Counted from the first letter of the stretch, positions 19,262 through 28,894 are shown. The stretch is DNA of 58,833 bases from an uncultured Clostridium sp. (GCA_948468045.1 CAOKGO010000008.1:1-58833); one strand, 5' to 3'. A program made the numbers and translations. Notes: generated by a model from the sequence alone, not told the origin.

Positions 19262-20176
19262 ATGGAAAAGAAAAAAACAGTTTTAAAGTGCGAAAATTTA
19301 GATAAGAATTTTGGCAAAAAGCAAATTTTAAGTGATGTTTCTTTTGAGGTTCAAGAGGGAGATATTTTAGGATTTATTGGACCAAATGGTGCAGGTAAAA
19401 CTACAACTATAAAGTTAGTTTTAGGATTACAAAGTATTAGTAAAGGGAAAGTAACAATTAATGGCTATGATATTAAAAGTCAATTTACAAAAGCAATTGA
19501 AAGGGTAGGAGCAATTGTAGAAAACCCAGACTTATATATGTATTTATCAGGTCTTGAAAATTTAAAATTAATTTCTAATTTATATTCTAGAATTAGTAAT
19601 GACAGAATTGATGAAGTTGTAAAGCTTGTAAAATTAGAAAATAGAATAAAGGACAAAGTTTCTAAATATTCTTTGGGTATGAGGCAAAGGTTAGGAATTG
19701 CACAAGCAATTTTACATAGACCAAATTTATTGATTTTAGATGAACCAACAAATGGATTGGACCCAGAAGGAATTAAAGAGATGAGAGAGCTTTTAGTAGA
19801 ACTAGCAAAAAAAGAGAAAATGGCAATCTTGATTTCTAGCCATAATTTAGCAGAGCTAGATAACCTATGTAATAAAGTATGTATCATCAAAAACGGAAAA
19901 ATAATTGAAACAAATGATATATCAGATATTAAAAAGCAAGAAAACACACAATTTAAAATATTTGAAGTAAATGATATTGAAAAAATGAAACAACTATATC
20001 CAAAAACAATAAAAATGAAGAATAATCAATGTAAGCTAGACATAGCAAAAGATGAAATTCCAGAAGTAATTAAAAAATTAGTAGAAAATCAAATTAAAAT
20101 TTATGAAGTAAAAGAAGAAGAAAAATCATTAGAACAAGCATTTTTTGAAAAGACAGGAGGTAATGTAATTGAGTAA
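19262..20176 (+). CDS. ABC-2 exporter ATP-binding protein (BcrA-like)
   Basis: 304 residues; ATG 19262 with GGAAAGGGGAAG upstream. Walker A is GPNGAGKTT, signature YSLGMRQRLG, Walker B LLILDEPTNGLDPEG and H-loop SSHNL. The length and the C-terminal extension after the ATPase domain match bacitracin/lantibiotic-export ATPases. Its last 8 bases overlap the permease gene. Substrate unknown. Confidence 0.85.
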   Translation: MEKKKTVLKCENLDKNFGKKQILSDVSFEVQEGDILGFIGPNGAGKTTTIKLVLGLQSISKGKVTINGYDIKSQFTKAIERVGAIVENPDLYMYLSGLENLKLISNLYSRISNDRIDEVVKLVKLENRIKDKVSKYSLGMRQRLGIAQAILHRPNLLILDEPTNGLDPEGIKEMRELLVELAKKEKMAILISSHNLAELDNLCNKVCIIKNGKIIETNDISDIKKQENTQFKIFEVNDIEKMKQLYPKTIKMKNNQCKLDIAKDEIPEVIKKLVENQIKIYEVKEEEKSLEQAFFEKTGGNVIE

Positions 20177-21623
20177 GTTAATAAAAAATGAATTAACAAA
20201 AATATTTAAAAAGAAAAGTATTTATATTACTTTACTAGTCATTTTAGCTTTTGTTATATTAACAAATTGCATATATAAATTTTTTTATAATAGCAGTAAT
20301 TTTTATGGTGACACTTATATTGAATATGCAAAAGAGGAACTGGCTAAATTAGACCCTAACAAAGTTAGTGATATTAAGATGTATATTGACTTAAAAACAA
20401 CAGTAGAAGTTTATGAAATGCAAGAAAAATATGAAAAAGATGACTGGAGAAGAGACATTTTATCAGTTCAAGTAGGAACATATGTTAATGAAAAAAATAA
20501 TTATTTATATGGAGAAGACAAAGATTTAGAAAAAGTAGCACAAGTTCAAGAAAAAATTAACAAAGTAATGGAAAAATTAGAAAAAGATGATTGGAGATAT
20601 TTTGCAAATGAAGAGTTGGAAAATGCAAAATTAGCTTTAAGTGATTTAGAAGAACAAAAGAAAAACATAGAAGATAAGCAAGAAATTAAAAATTTAGAAA
20701 GTTCAATAGAAAATGCTAAAATTGATGAAGAAGTTGCAAGATATAGAGTAGATAAAGACATAAAATATGGAAATGATTATAGAAACAGAGCATTAAATGA
20801 ATATCAAAGTTATGCAAAAAATGTAAAAAACTTTGAAAATTCAGGTCAAAAATTAGAATACACAGACCAAAAAGAATATAATACAGATTTAGAAGAAAGA
20901 GAAATTAATAGATACATTATAGAAAACAATGTAGATATAAATAAAGGAAATGATATTAGAGGAATTTTAAGAAATTTCTTTAGTGAATATGGATTATTTA
21001 TTATTGTTATGGTTATTATGATAGCAGGAACTATTGTAAGTGAAGAATTCAGCAAGGGAACAATAAAATTATTATTGGTAAAACCATATCCAAGATATAA
21101 AATTTTGATGTCAAAATGGATAACTGTAATGATTATGATTTTATTTTCTATTGTTGCATTAATTGTTATGGAATTGATAGTTGGAGGAGTTATTTTTGGA
21201 TATGATAGTTTGTCTGTGCCAGTATTGCATTATAATTTTGATACACAAAGCTTAGAAGCTATAAATGTATTTGCAGATTTAGGACTACAAACTATAACAC
21301 AATTGCCAAAAGTTATATTATTAGCAATGCTTGCATTTAGCTTTAGTACATTGTTTACAAATAGTGCAGTAGCTATTGCAATACCATTACTTGGATATAT
21401 GTCAGCAGATGTTATAAATAGTTTAGTTGTAAACTTTAAAGTTGACTTTATGAGATTTTTTGTAAGCTTAAATTGGGATTTTGGACAATATTTGTATGGA
21501 AATTTGCCAAAATTGGAAGGACTTACACTTTGGTTTTCAGCTATTATTTGCATATTATATTTTGTAGCAATGATAATTCCTACATTTATAACATTTAAAA
21601 AGAGAAATATAAAAAATGTGTAA
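20169..21623 (+). CDS. ABC-2 type permease
   Basis: 484 residues; initiates at TTG 20169 (overlapping the ATPase) with GGAGGTAATG just upstream. One N-terminal membrane helix (ITLLVILAFVILTN) is followed by a long extracytoplasmic, strongly charged coiled-coil domain (about residues 50-265), then five to six further helices. This single-helix, large ectodomain, helix-bundle plan is that of ABC-2 exporters of the bacitracin or Na+ type. It pairs with the ATPase upstream. Confidence 0.82.
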   Translation: MSKLIKNELTKIFKKKSIYITLLVILAFVILTNCIYKFFYNSSNFYGDTYIEYAKEELAKLDPNKVSDIKMYIDLKTTVEVYEMQEKYEKDDWRRDILSVQVGTYVNEKNNYLYGEDKDLEKVAQVQEKINKVMEKLEKDDWRYFANEELENAKLALSDLEEQKKNIEDKQEIKNLESSIENAKIDEEVARYRVDKDIKYGNDYRNRALNEYQSYAKNVKNFENSGQKLEYTDQKEYNTDLEEREINRYIIENNVDINKGNDIRGILRNFFSEYGLFIIVMVIMIAGTIVSEEFSKGTIKLLLVKPYPRYKILMSKWITVMIMILFSIVALIVMELIVGGVIFGYDSLSVPVLHYNFDTQSLEAINVFADLGLQTITQLPKVILLAMLAFSFSTLFTNSAVAIAIPLLGYMSADVINSLVVNFKVDFMRFFVSLNWDFGQYLYGNLPKLEGLTLWFSAIICILYFVAMIIPTFITFKKRNIKNV

Positions 21624-21648
21624 AAAGGGCTTTTTAAGTCCTTTTTGA
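21617..21648 (+). terminator. Terminator after the ABC-2 operon
   Basis: AAAAGGGC, TTTTTAA, GTCCTTTTT. Stem-loop with T run directly after the stop codon. Confidence 0.7.
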
Positions 21649-21649
21649 T

Positions 21650-21728
21650 ATTATAGGAAAGTCCTTTGAACTTTCCTATAATATCAAGCGTTCCACAGAA
21701 AATTGCAAAGCAATTTGGCAGACGAATA
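21650..21728 (+). repeat. Composite hairpin repeat B, copy 2
   Basis: First hairpin TATTATAGGAAAGTCC, TTTG, AACTTTCCTATAATA; second CGTTCCACAGAAAATTGC, AAA, GCAATTTGG ending in GACGAA. Confidence 0.75.
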
Positions 21729-21811
21729 AAAATAAACAATCTGAGAAAAAGTGTTGAATTTTGTCAGAAGAAGTAATATAATAATTTAAGAAAATAAGAG
21801 GAGGAATATAT

Positions 21812-22486
21812 ATGGAAACAAAAATTATTGGAGAAACATTACCAGCAGTTATTTGCAAATTACAAAAAGGAGAAAGTATTTTAACAGAAAATGGCGGAAT
21901 GAGTTGGATGGATGATGGATTCGAAATGAAGACATCAACAAATGGAGGAGTTATGAAAGGACTAGGAAGAGCCTTAGCAGGAGAATCTCTTTTTATGAAT
22001 ACATATACAGCTATACAAGATGGTGTAGAAATAGGGTTTTCTTCATGTTTTCCAGGAAAGATTTTAGAATATGAATTAAAAGAAGGAGAAACTATAATTG
22101 CTCAAAAACGTTCATTTCTTTGTGCAGAAAATACAGTTGATATTTCGATGCAATTTCGTAAAAAATTAGGAGCTGGATTTTTTGGTGGAGAAGGTTTTAT
22201 TATGCAAAAAATAACAGGACCAGGAAAAGTATTTTTAGAAATAGATGGTTCTGTTGTAAAAAAAGAATTGCAAGCAGGTGAAAAACTAAAAGTTGATAAT
22301 GGTTATGTAGCAGTTATGACAAAAGATGTAAACCTAAATATTGAAACAGTAAAAGGTGTAAAAAATATTGTATTTGGTGGAGAAGGATTATTTTTGACAA
22401 CATTAGAGGGACCAGGAACTGTTTGGCTACAAACAATGCCAATTTCAAAACTAGCAGGATTATTATATATGGGGCAAGCAAGATAA
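21812..22486 (+). CDS. AIM24/TIGR00266-family protein
   Basis: 224 residues; ATG 21812 with AGAGGAGG upstream. A compact all-beta protein full of glycines (NGGMSWMDDGFEMKT, GGEGFIMQKITGPG, GGEGLFLTTLEGPG), the repeated pattern of the AIM24 beta-helix family. No signal peptide or membrane segment. Cellular role in bacteria is not established. Stands alone between two repeat-B copies. Confidence 0.85.
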   Translation: METKIIGETLPAVICKLQKGESILTENGGMSWMDDGFEMKTSTNGGVMKGLGRALAGESLFMNTYTAIQDGVEIGFSSCFPGKILEYELKEGETIIAQKRSFLCAENTVDISMQFRKKLGAGFFGGEGFIMQKITGPGKVFLEIDGSVVKKELQAGEKLKVDNGYVAVMTKDVNLNIETVKGVKNIVFGGEGLFLTTLEGPGTVWLQTMPISKLAGLLYMGQAR

Positions 22487-22493
22487 AATTATA

Positions 22494-22566
22494 ATATATA
22501 GGAAAGTTCTACGAACTTCTTATATATAATCATTTCACAAAAAATTGCTTCGCAATTTTTGTAAGA
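22494..22566 (+). repeat. Composite hairpin repeat B, copy 3
   Basis: TATAGGAAAGTTC, TAC, GAACTTCTTATA, then TTTCACAAAAAATTGC, TTC, GCAATTTTTGTAAG. Lies just after the AIM24-type gene. Confidence 0.75.
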
Positions 22567-22604
22567 AAAAAAGTATAAAAAACGATAAAATAAATATAAT
22601 TCAA

Positions 22605-22632
22605 TTGACATAAATTCAATATATAATATAAT
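22605..22632 (+). promoter_or_regulatory. Promoter of the second pilin-like gene
   Basis: TTGACA (22605-22610), 16 bases, TATAAT (22627-22632), about 63 bases before the ATG. Confidence 0.55.
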
Positions 22633-22694
22633 AAATTAAATAGATAATTTGCTTATGAAAGGTTAATAATAACAAAAGAAAGAAGGTTGGCAAA

Positions 22695-23546
22695 ATGATA
22701 AAACAAAAAAATAATCAAAAAGGAATTACTATAATTGCTTTAATTGTAACTATTATTATTTTATTAATTTTGGCAGGCGTGACAATAATAACTTTAAGTG
22801 GACAAAATGGATTATTAAGCAAAACTGATAGAGCCAAAGGAGAAAATGAAAAACAATCTGCAACAGAAATAATAAACTTAAAAATAACAAATGCTCAAAT
22901 TGAAAGTTATAAAGAAACGCAAAGTATGCCAAATTTGCAATACTTATCTAATATGTTGTGTAAAGATGAAGAAATACAATATGTAGAATTAGAAACACAA
23001 AAATTGGCAACTCTTAAAGAGATTGTAGTAGGAGATGCAGAAGCAATATATACAAAATTAAAAGATTATGATTATGAATTTAAAATTAGTAAGTCATTAA
23101 AACTGGTAGCTATTAATGGAGTTGAAATTGCTGATAAAGAAGAAAATCAAGAGGATACAGTTACAATAAGTAAAAATGAATGGGAAGAATTAAAAAGTAC
23201 TGTTTCTGAGTTAAAAAATAAAGTAGAAGAAGTAAAAACAATAACATTAGATTTTGATACAAATAATTGGTCATCTGGAAGTGTAACATGCACTTATAGT
23301 GCACATTCTTGCACTGTTAGTGTACGAGACTTAATGAAAAAGACATCAGAAAAAGGTTGGATAAAGCTTACGACATTACCAAAAGAATTAACACTACGCT
23401 CTCAATTTGTTGCTATGACAATTCAAGGTAATTCAGGAGAAGCAGTTAAAGATAGATTAATTGTTGATGGAAATCAAATATTTATTGAAACAAAGTCAGA
23501 TGCCAATATGTATCCTCTTTGGGGAGGAATAACATATACGTACTAA
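22695..23546 (+). CDS. Pilin-like secreted protein
   Basis: 283 residues; ATG 22695 with AAGAAGGTTGG upstream. Prepilin-type start QKGITIIALIVTIIILLILAG, followed by a Glu/Lys-rich helix and, near residues 155-185, a short coiled-coil (NEWEELKSTVSELKNKVEEV). The C-terminal domain is beta-rich with two cysteines. The leader closely resembles the other pilin-like protein at 16853, suggesting the same prepilin peptidase acts on both. Function unknown. Confidence 0.72.
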   Translation: MIKQKNNQKGITIIALIVTIIILLILAGVTIITLSGQNGLLSKTDRAKGENEKQSATEIINLKITNAQIESYKETQSMPNLQYLSNMLCKDEEIQYVELETQKLATLKEIVVGDAEAIYTKLKDYDYEFKISKSLKLVAINGVEIADKEENQEDTVTISKNEWEELKSTVSELKNKVEEVKTITLDFDTNNWSSGSVTCTYSAHSCTVSVRDLMKKTSEKGWIKLTTLPKELTLRSQFVAMTIQGNSGEAVKDRLIVDGNQIFIETKSDANMYPLWGGITYTY

Positions 23547-23561
23547 AAATGTTAAAAACTA

Positions 23562-23590
23562 TTGATTTTTTGCAAAAATTATGGCATAAT
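23562..23590 (+). promoter_or_regulatory. Promoter of the T-box leader
   Basis: TTGATT (23562-23567), 17 bases, CATAAT (23585-23590). Confidence 0.55.
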
Positions 23591-23596
23591 AATATT

Positions 23597-23856
23597 ATTA
23601 AAAGTTAAAAACAAGAAAAAAGAGAGTATATTTATAATTTTTCTTTCAAGAGAAAAGAAGTCATAGGCTGGGAACTTCTTAAGAAAAAATAAATGGAAAG
23701 TAGCTTTTTTAGTTGATATTCTGAGAAATATAAAATAGGAATATCCGTTTAAGCCACGTTAAAAGCTAACTAAGACATAATTTAGAAATAAATTATAATT
23801 AAGGTGGTACCGTGAGAAAATAGCTCGCCCTTAAACATAGGGCGAGTGTTTTTTAT
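23597..23856 (+). ncRNA. T-box riboswitch, probably tRNA-Val responsive
   Basis: Contains the T-box sequence AAGGTGGTACCGTG (23801-23814) followed by the terminator GCTCGCCC, TTAAACATA, GGGCGAGT and Ts (23823-23853). An AGAGAGTA element is near the 5' end. Opposite it, GGAAAGTAGC places GTA (23700-23702) at the expected specifier position; GTA is a valine codon and valS lies downstream. Uncharged tRNA would stabilise the antiterminator. The specifier assignment is inferred by position. Confidence 0.88.
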
Positions 23857-23857
23857 A

Positions 23858-23937
23858 TTATAAGAAAGTTCTCTGAACTTTCTATAATATAAAACGTTCC
23901 ACAGAAAATTGCAAAGCAATTTTGGCGGGCGAACAAT
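23858..23937 (+). repeat. Composite hairpin repeat B, copy 4
   Basis: TATAAGAAAGTTC, TCT, GAACTTTCTATA; CGTTCCACAGAAAATTGC, AAA, GCAATTTTGGCGGGCGAAC. It sits between the T-box terminator and the first gene of the operon. Confidence 0.78.
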
Positions 23938-23942
23938 TAAAC

Positions 23943-23991
23943 GTGGGCTGAATGCCATACATTAAAAGTTAGAGAATATTAATCAGCCCAC
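23943..23991 (+). other. Long hairpin in the valS leader
   Basis: GTGGGCTGA (23943-23951) pairs perfectly with TCAGCCCAC (23983-23991) over a 31-base loop. There is no T run. Role unknown. Confidence 0.6.
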
Positions 23992-24071
23992 TATTGTTAT
24001 ATAGGAGATTTTAGTTTTCGACGCAATTATTTTCTAACAAATTGTATATTAAGAAAGGAATGATATTAAAA

Positions 24072-24476
24072 ATGAACGAGTTTAAATCAAGACAGGTTCC
24101 TACAAAAGAAGAAATAGAAAGAGCAAAAGAACAAGAAAAACAACAAAGGAAAATAAAACATAACTTAAAGTTAATGAGAGATGCTAAGATGCGTAGAAAT
24201 AAAGAATTAATACTTTTATGTTATCGAAATGGTGGAAAATTAACAGATTTAGAAAAAGAAGCATTTTTTGCAATAGATGAAACTACAATTCCAGAAGGAA
24301 CATATCGTATGCTTTATTGTGTAGCAAAAGAATATATTGAAAAAGGTAAAATAAAAACATTTGAAGAGTATAAAGAAAAATATAAAAAAGAAATGCATAA
24401 TCCAGATTTGTTAGAAAGAAATATGCCACTAGGAGTAAATGTAAATTCACAAAAAGATAAAGGAGAAACAAGATAA
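24072..24476 (+). CDS. Small basic/acidic hypothetical protein in the valS operon
   Basis: 134 residues from ATG 24072, chosen because AAGAAAGGA ends 12 bases upstream; the frame is open back to TTG 24042. Lys/Glu-rich, helical, with a possible coiled-coil in residues 10-40 and a C-terminal Asn/Gln tail. No recognised family. It ends 12 bases before valS, so both genes are probably controlled by the T-box upstream. Confidence 0.65.
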   Translation: MNEFKSRQVPTKEEIERAKEQEKQQRKIKHNLKLMRDAKMRRNKELILLCYRNGGKLTDLEKEAFFAIDETTIPEGTYRMLYCVAKEYIEKGKIKTFEEYKEKYKKEMHNPDLLERNMPLGVNVNSQKDKGETR

Positions 24477-24488
24477 GGAGGAATTTTT

Positions 24489-27140
24489 ATGTTAAAAGAA
24501 AAATACAACCCAAAAGATTTTGAAGAAAAATTATATGAGCATTGGGAAGAAAAAGGATATTTCAAACCAAGTATGGACGAAACTAAGGAAAGCTATTGCA
24601 TTATGATGCCACCACCAAATGTAACAGGAAAGTTGCATATGGGGCATGCATTAGATGACACAATACAAGACATTTTAATTCGTTTTAAAAGAATGCAAGG
24701 ATATAATACTTTATGGGTACCAGGAACAGACCATTCTTCAATATCAACAGAAATGAAAGTAGTACAAAAACTAAAATCAGAGGGAAAGACAAAATATGAT
24801 TTGGGAAGGGAAAAATTCATTGAAGAGGCATGGGAATGGACAAAACTTTATGGTGGAACAATTCAAAAACAACAAAGAAAACTAGGTTGTTCATGTGACT
24901 GGGACAGAAAAAGATTTACATTAGATGAGGGGTTATCAGATGCTGTATTAGAACAATTTGTTAATTTATATAATAAAGGGCTAATCTATAAAGGAAAAAG
25001 GATGGTAAACTGGTGTACAAATTGTAACACTTCTATTTCAGATGCAGAAGTAGAATACAAAGAAGAAGCTTCACATTTGTGGCATATTAGATATAGAGTA
25101 AAAGGAGAAGACAAATACATTATTGTTGCAACAACAAGACCTGAAACAATGTTAGGAGATACAGCAGTAGCAGTGCATCCAGATGATGAAAGATATAAAG
25201 ATTTAGTAGGAAAAACTTGTATTTTACCAATTATGGATAAAGAAATTCCAATTATAGCAGATACTTTTGTAGAAAAAGAATTTGGAACAGGAGCAGTAAA
25301 AATCACACCAGCACATGATATGAATGACTATCAAGCAGGACTAAGACATAATTTAGAAATAATAGAAGTATTTGATGAAAACTTCAAAATGGGAAATCTA
25401 GTTCTAGAGTACCAAGGAATGGATTTAATAGATGCAAGAAAGAAAATTGTAGAAAAGCTAAAAGAAATAGGAGCATTAGTAAAAGAAGAAGAATACACAC
25501 ATAATGTAGGGAAATGTGAAAGATGTAAAAATACAATTGAACCTAAAATTTCAGAGCAATGGTTCGTAAAGATGAAAGAACTAGCTAAGCCAGCAATAGA
25601 AGCAGTTAAAAATGAAGATGTAAAATTTGTTCCTAAAAGATATGAAAAAACATATTTTAATTGGATGGAAAATATACAAGATTGGTGTATTTCTAGGCAA
25701 TTATGGTGGGGACACCAAATACCTGCTTATTATTGTGAAGAATGTGGACATATTAATGTAGCAAAAATGAAACCTGAAAAATGTGGTAAGTGTGGTAGTA
25801 ACAAATTAAAACAAGACCCAGACACATTAGACACATGGTTTAGTTCTGCATTATGGCCATTTTCTACATTAGGTTGGCCAAATAAAGAAGCCAAAGACTT
25901 AAAAACATTTTTCCCAACAAATGTATTAGTAACAGGTTATGACATTATCTTTTTTTGGGTTGCAAGAATGGTATTTTCTAGTTTAGAACTGATGAATGAA
26001 AAACCATTTAGTGATGTTTTAATTCATGGAATTGTAAGGGATAGTCAAGGAAGAAAAATGTCAAAAACTTTAGGAAATGGTGTTGACCCAATTGAAGTAA
26101 TTGACCAATATGGTGCTGATAGTTTAAGATTTTCAGTGTTATCTGGAACTACAATGGGAAATGATATACGTTATTTGCCAGAAAAATTAGAACAAGCATC
26201 AAATTTTGCTAATAAAATATGGAATGCAGCTAAGTTCATCATAATGAATATGGCATCAAAAGAAGAAATACTTGAATTTGGCGAAAGTATTAAAGATAAA
26301 GAAACAAAAAAATATAAAACAGATGCTTTAAGAATAGAAGATAGATGGATTTTAAACAAATTAGATAATCTAATAAAAACAGTTACAAGAAATATGGAAG
26401 AATATGACTTAGGAGTAGCATTAGATAATATATATAGCTTTATTTGGAACGAATTTTGTGATTGGTATATTGAGATGGTCAAAACTAGATTGTATAGTGA
26501 TAATAAACAAGATAAAGTGCAAGTAAGTTTTGTTTTGAATTATGTATTTGGTGACAGCTTAAAGCTATTACACCCATTTATGCCTTTTGTTACATCTGAA
26601 ATTTATGAAAATTTAGTTAATTATAATAATAAAGAATTAATAGTAGCAAATTGGCCAAAAGTAAGACAGAGAGTAGATTATGATGAAAATAATGACATCA
26701 TTGAAAAGTTAAAACAAATAATAGTAGAAATCAGAAATATAAGAGCAAGTAAAAATATACATCCATCAAAAAAAGCAGACTTAATATTTGTAACACAAAA
26801 ATACAATAAAGAAATAGATGAAGCAAAAGAATTTTTATTAAAATTAGGGTTTGGTCAAACTGTAATAATTCAAAAGGACAAAACAGGTATTCCAGAAGAT
26901 GCTATTCAAATTATAACAGATGGAATAGAGCTATATATGCCATTAGAGGGATTAATAAATAAAGAAGAAGAAAAATTAAGACAAGAAGAAGAAAAGAAAA
27001 GGCTAGAGCAAGAAGTTGCAAGATGTGAAAAAATGCTTTCAAACCCAGGATTTATAAACAAAGCACCACAAGCAAAAATAGAAGAAGAAAAAGCAAAATT
27101 AGAAAAATATAAAGAAATGCTAAATAAAATAGGAAAGTAG
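24489..27140 (+). CDS. valS: Valyl-tRNA synthetase
   Basis: 883 residues; ATG 24489 with AAGGAGG. A class I aminoacyl-tRNA synthetase charging tRNA-Val. The HIGH-type motif is PPNVTGKLHMGH (residues about 38-49), the ValRS-characteristic PGTDHSSIS follows, and the editing domain has TTRPETMLGDTA. The KMSKS motif is GRKMSKTLGNG (about residue 525). A zinc-like CEECGH...CGKCGS insertion and a C-terminal coiled-coil arm complete the family plan. The stop TAG is the first triplet of repeat A copy 3. The T-box leader with a GTA specifier is consistent with this identity. Confidence 0.97.
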   Translation: MLKEKYNPKDFEEKLYEHWEEKGYFKPSMDETKESYCIMMPPPNVTGKLHMGHALDDTIQDILIRFKRMQGYNTLWVPGTDHSSISTEMKVVQKLKSEGKTKYDLGREKFIEEAWEWTKLYGGTIQKQQRKLGCSCDWDRKRFTLDEGLSDAVLEQFVNLYNKGLIYKGKRMVNWCTNCNTSISDAEVEYKEEASHLWHIRYRVKGEDKYIIVATTRPETMLGDTAVAVHPDDERYKDLVGKTCILPIMDKEIPIIADTFVEKEFGTGAVKITPAHDMNDYQAGLRHNLEIIEVFDENFKMGNLVLEYQGMDLIDARKKIVEKLKEIGALVKEEEYTHNVGKCERCKNTIEPKISEQWFVKMKELAKPAIEAVKNEDVKFVPKRYEKTYFNWMENIQDWCISRQLWWGHQIPAYYCEECGHINVAKMKPEKCGKCGSNKLKQDPDTLDTWFSSALWPFSTLGWPNKEAKDLKTFFPTNVLVTGYDIIFFWVARMVFSSLELMNEKPFSDVLIHGIVRDSQGRKMSKTLGNGVDPIEVIDQYGADSLRFSVLSGTTMGNDIRYLPEKLEQASNFANKIWNAAKFIIMNMASKEEILEFGESIKDKETKKYKTDALRIEDRWILNKLDNLIKTVTRNMEEYDLGVALDNIYSFIWNEFCDWYIEMVKTRLYSDNKQDKVQVSFVLNYVFGDSLKLLHPFMPFVTSEIYENLVNYNNKELIVANWPKVRQRVDYDENNDIIEKLKQIIVEIRNIRASKNIHPSKKADLIFVTQKYNKEIDEAKEFLLKLGFGQTVIIQKDKTGIPEDAIQIITDGIELYMPLEGLINKEEEKLRQEEEKKRLEQEVARCEKMLSNPGFINKAPQAKIEEEKAKLEKYKEMLNKIGK

Positions 27141-27166
27141 GATTTGGGGACGGCCCCCAAATCCTA
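27138..27166 (+). repeat. Palindromic repeat A, copy 3
   Basis: TAGGATTTGGGG, ACGG, CCCCCAAATCCTA. The leading TAG is the valS stop codon, as with the BceB gene at copy 1. Confidence 0.8.
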
Positions 27167-27295
27167 TTGTAATATGTGAGAATTTGTCGAAAAGTTTTCA
27201 AGAAACGACAAAACTTCTTAAGTTTTACTCTTGGAAAAATATGGAAAAGAGTTTATAATACAAATGAAGTATATAGAGTAGAGGGGGAGCGATTA

Positions 27296-27601
27296 ATGGA
27301 TTTTGAATTTTATGAAGAGGACAAGCTTTTAGTATTTACAATCACAGATGAAATTGATGATTGTAGTGTACAAAAGATAAGGAGGATAGCAGATTATGAA
27401 ATGGAAAGATATATGCCTAAAAGAGTTGTATTTGATTTTGATTGTGTCACTTTCATGGATAGTGCAGGAATAGGAATGATAATAGGAAGATACAAATTTG
27501 CTAATATGATAGGTGCAACATTAGAAATTAGAAACTTAAATGCATCTGTAAGGAGAATTTTTGAGATGAGTGGAATTTTAAAATTAATTTCAGTTGCATA
27601 A
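27296..27601 (+). CDS. spoIIAA: Anti-sigma F factor antagonist SpoIIAA
   Basis: 101 residues from ATG 27296, chosen because GAGGGGGAGCG lies immediately upstream; the longer frame from 27176 would add an unrelated leader. A STAS-domain protein with the phosphorylatable serine in VTFMDSAGIGMIIGRY. In sporulation SpoIIAA binds SpoIIAB and frees sigma F in the forespore. First gene of the spoIIA operon here. Confidence 0.93.
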   Translation: MDFEFYEEDKLLVFTITDEIDDCSVQKIRRIADYEMERYMPKRVVFDFDCVTFMDSAGIGMIIGRYKFANMIGATLEIRNLNASVRRIFEMSGILKLISVA

Positions 27602-27659
27602 AAGCAAAATGTTTAGTTTTGCTAAATTGTATAAGTATTGAAAGAAAGGATTTTAAATA

Positions 27660-28136
27660 ATGAAAGAAGTTTTTGAAAATGAGATGAAGTTAGAGTTTAT
27701 TAGTAAATCAACAAATGAAGCTTTTGCAAGGGTTACAGTAGCTGCTTTTGTAGCACAATTAGACCCAACTATTGAAGAGTTATCTGATATAAAAACAGCA
27801 GTTTCAGAGGCAGTAACAAATTGCATTATTCATGGTTATGAAAACAAACAAGGAATAGTTAAAATTGTTGGACATTTAAAAGAAAGTGAAGTAATACTTG
27901 AGATTTCAGATAAGGGAAAAGGTATTGAAAATGTTGATATAGCTAAAGAGCCTTTGTATACAACAAAGCCAAATTTGGAGAGATCTGGAATGGGATTTAC
28001 TATTATGGAAAGTTTCATGGATAGCATGGAAATAGAATCTATTGTTGGGTTAGGAACAAAAATTACAATGACTAAAAGGATAAAACCAAAAATAGAACAA
28101 GAGGATGAAGATTTTAAAATGATTACAAAGTGCTAG
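27660..28136 (+). CDS. spoIIAB: Anti-sigma F factor SpoIIAB
   Basis: 158 residues; ATG 27660 after GAAAGGA. A GHKL serine kinase that holds sigma F and phosphorylates SpoIIAA. The N-box is [14 protein letters not shown], the G1 box [10 protein letters not shown], and the G2 box [13 protein letters not shown]. Slightly longer than the usual ~145 residues, with a charged C-terminal tail. Lies between spoIIAA and sigF as expected. Confidence 0.95.
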   Translation: MKEVFENEMKLEFISKSTNEAFARVTVAAFVAQLDPTIEELSDIKTAVSEAVTNCIIHGYENKQGIVKIVGHLKESEVILEISDKGKGIENVDIAKEPLYTTKPNLERSGMGFTIMESFMDSMEIESIVGLGTKITMTKRIKPKIEQEDEDFKMITKC

Positions 28137-28153
28137 AGAAATGAGGGTTAGAA

Positions 28154-28886
28154 ATGTACGAAAATGATATAGAACAGATAAAAAAAGCCCAAGCACGGAG
28201 ATAAAGTAGAGTTGGAAAAACTAATGAAGCAAAATAATGGATTAATATGGAGTATTGTAAAAAGATTTAATGGAAGAGGCTATGAATTAGAAGATTTATA
28301 TCAAATTGCATGTGTAGGGTTTATTAAATCAATTAAAAAATTTGATACAAACTTTGAAGTTAAACTATCGACTTATGCAGTACCATATATGATGGGAGAA
28401 ATAAAACGATTTATACGTGATGATGGAATGGTAAAAGTAAGCCGAAGCATGAAAGAATTAAGTATCAAAATAAAAGAATTGCAAAAAGAATATTTTTATA
28501 AAAAAGGGGAAGAAATAAGCATAAACAAAATAGCAAAAGAGTTGAAAACATCAAAAGAAGAAATTGTTTTAGCTATGGAATCAGCTAATTATGTAGAAAG
28601 TATCGAAAGCAGTAATTATACCAATCAAAAAGATGGAAACAACATAAGTCTAATAGAAACACTTTCAAATAATAAAGATGAAGAAGAAATAATTACTAAC
28701 AAATTAGCAGTTAATCAGCTAATTGAAAACTTAGAATCAAGAGACAAAGAAATTATTTTATTAAGATTCTATAAGGAAAAAACACAATCACAAGTCGCAA
28801 AAATTCTAGGAATTACACAAGTGCAGGTTTCAAGAATAGAACGAAAAATTTTAGGAAATATGAGAAACAAATTAGCAGAGGTTTGA
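28154..28886 (+). CDS. sigF: RNA polymerase sigma-F factor with one CGG +1 shift
   Basis: Reconstructed length is 243 residues from ATG 28154 (GAGGG upstream). The first 14 codons read MYENDIEQIKKAQA. CGG 28196 follows, and skipping C gives GDKVELEKLMKQNN, the ordinary sigma-F N-terminus. Region 2 (YELEDLYQIACVGFIKSIKKFD), region 3 and region 4 with the HTH (SQVAKILGITQVQVSRIER) are intact. Without the shift only a stub would be made. If translation instead started at an internal site, region 1/2 residues would be lost, and no ribosome site lies there. Third gene of the spoIIA operon; controls early forespore transcription. Confidence 0.93.
28196..28198 (+). other. CGG +1 shift site 7 (sigF codon 15)
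   Basis: CAA GCA CGG AGA TAA in frame 0 (stop right after). Skipping C gives CAA GCA GGA GAT AAA, the expected QAGDK. Confidence 0.92.
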
Positions 28887-28894
28887 TAATTTTG

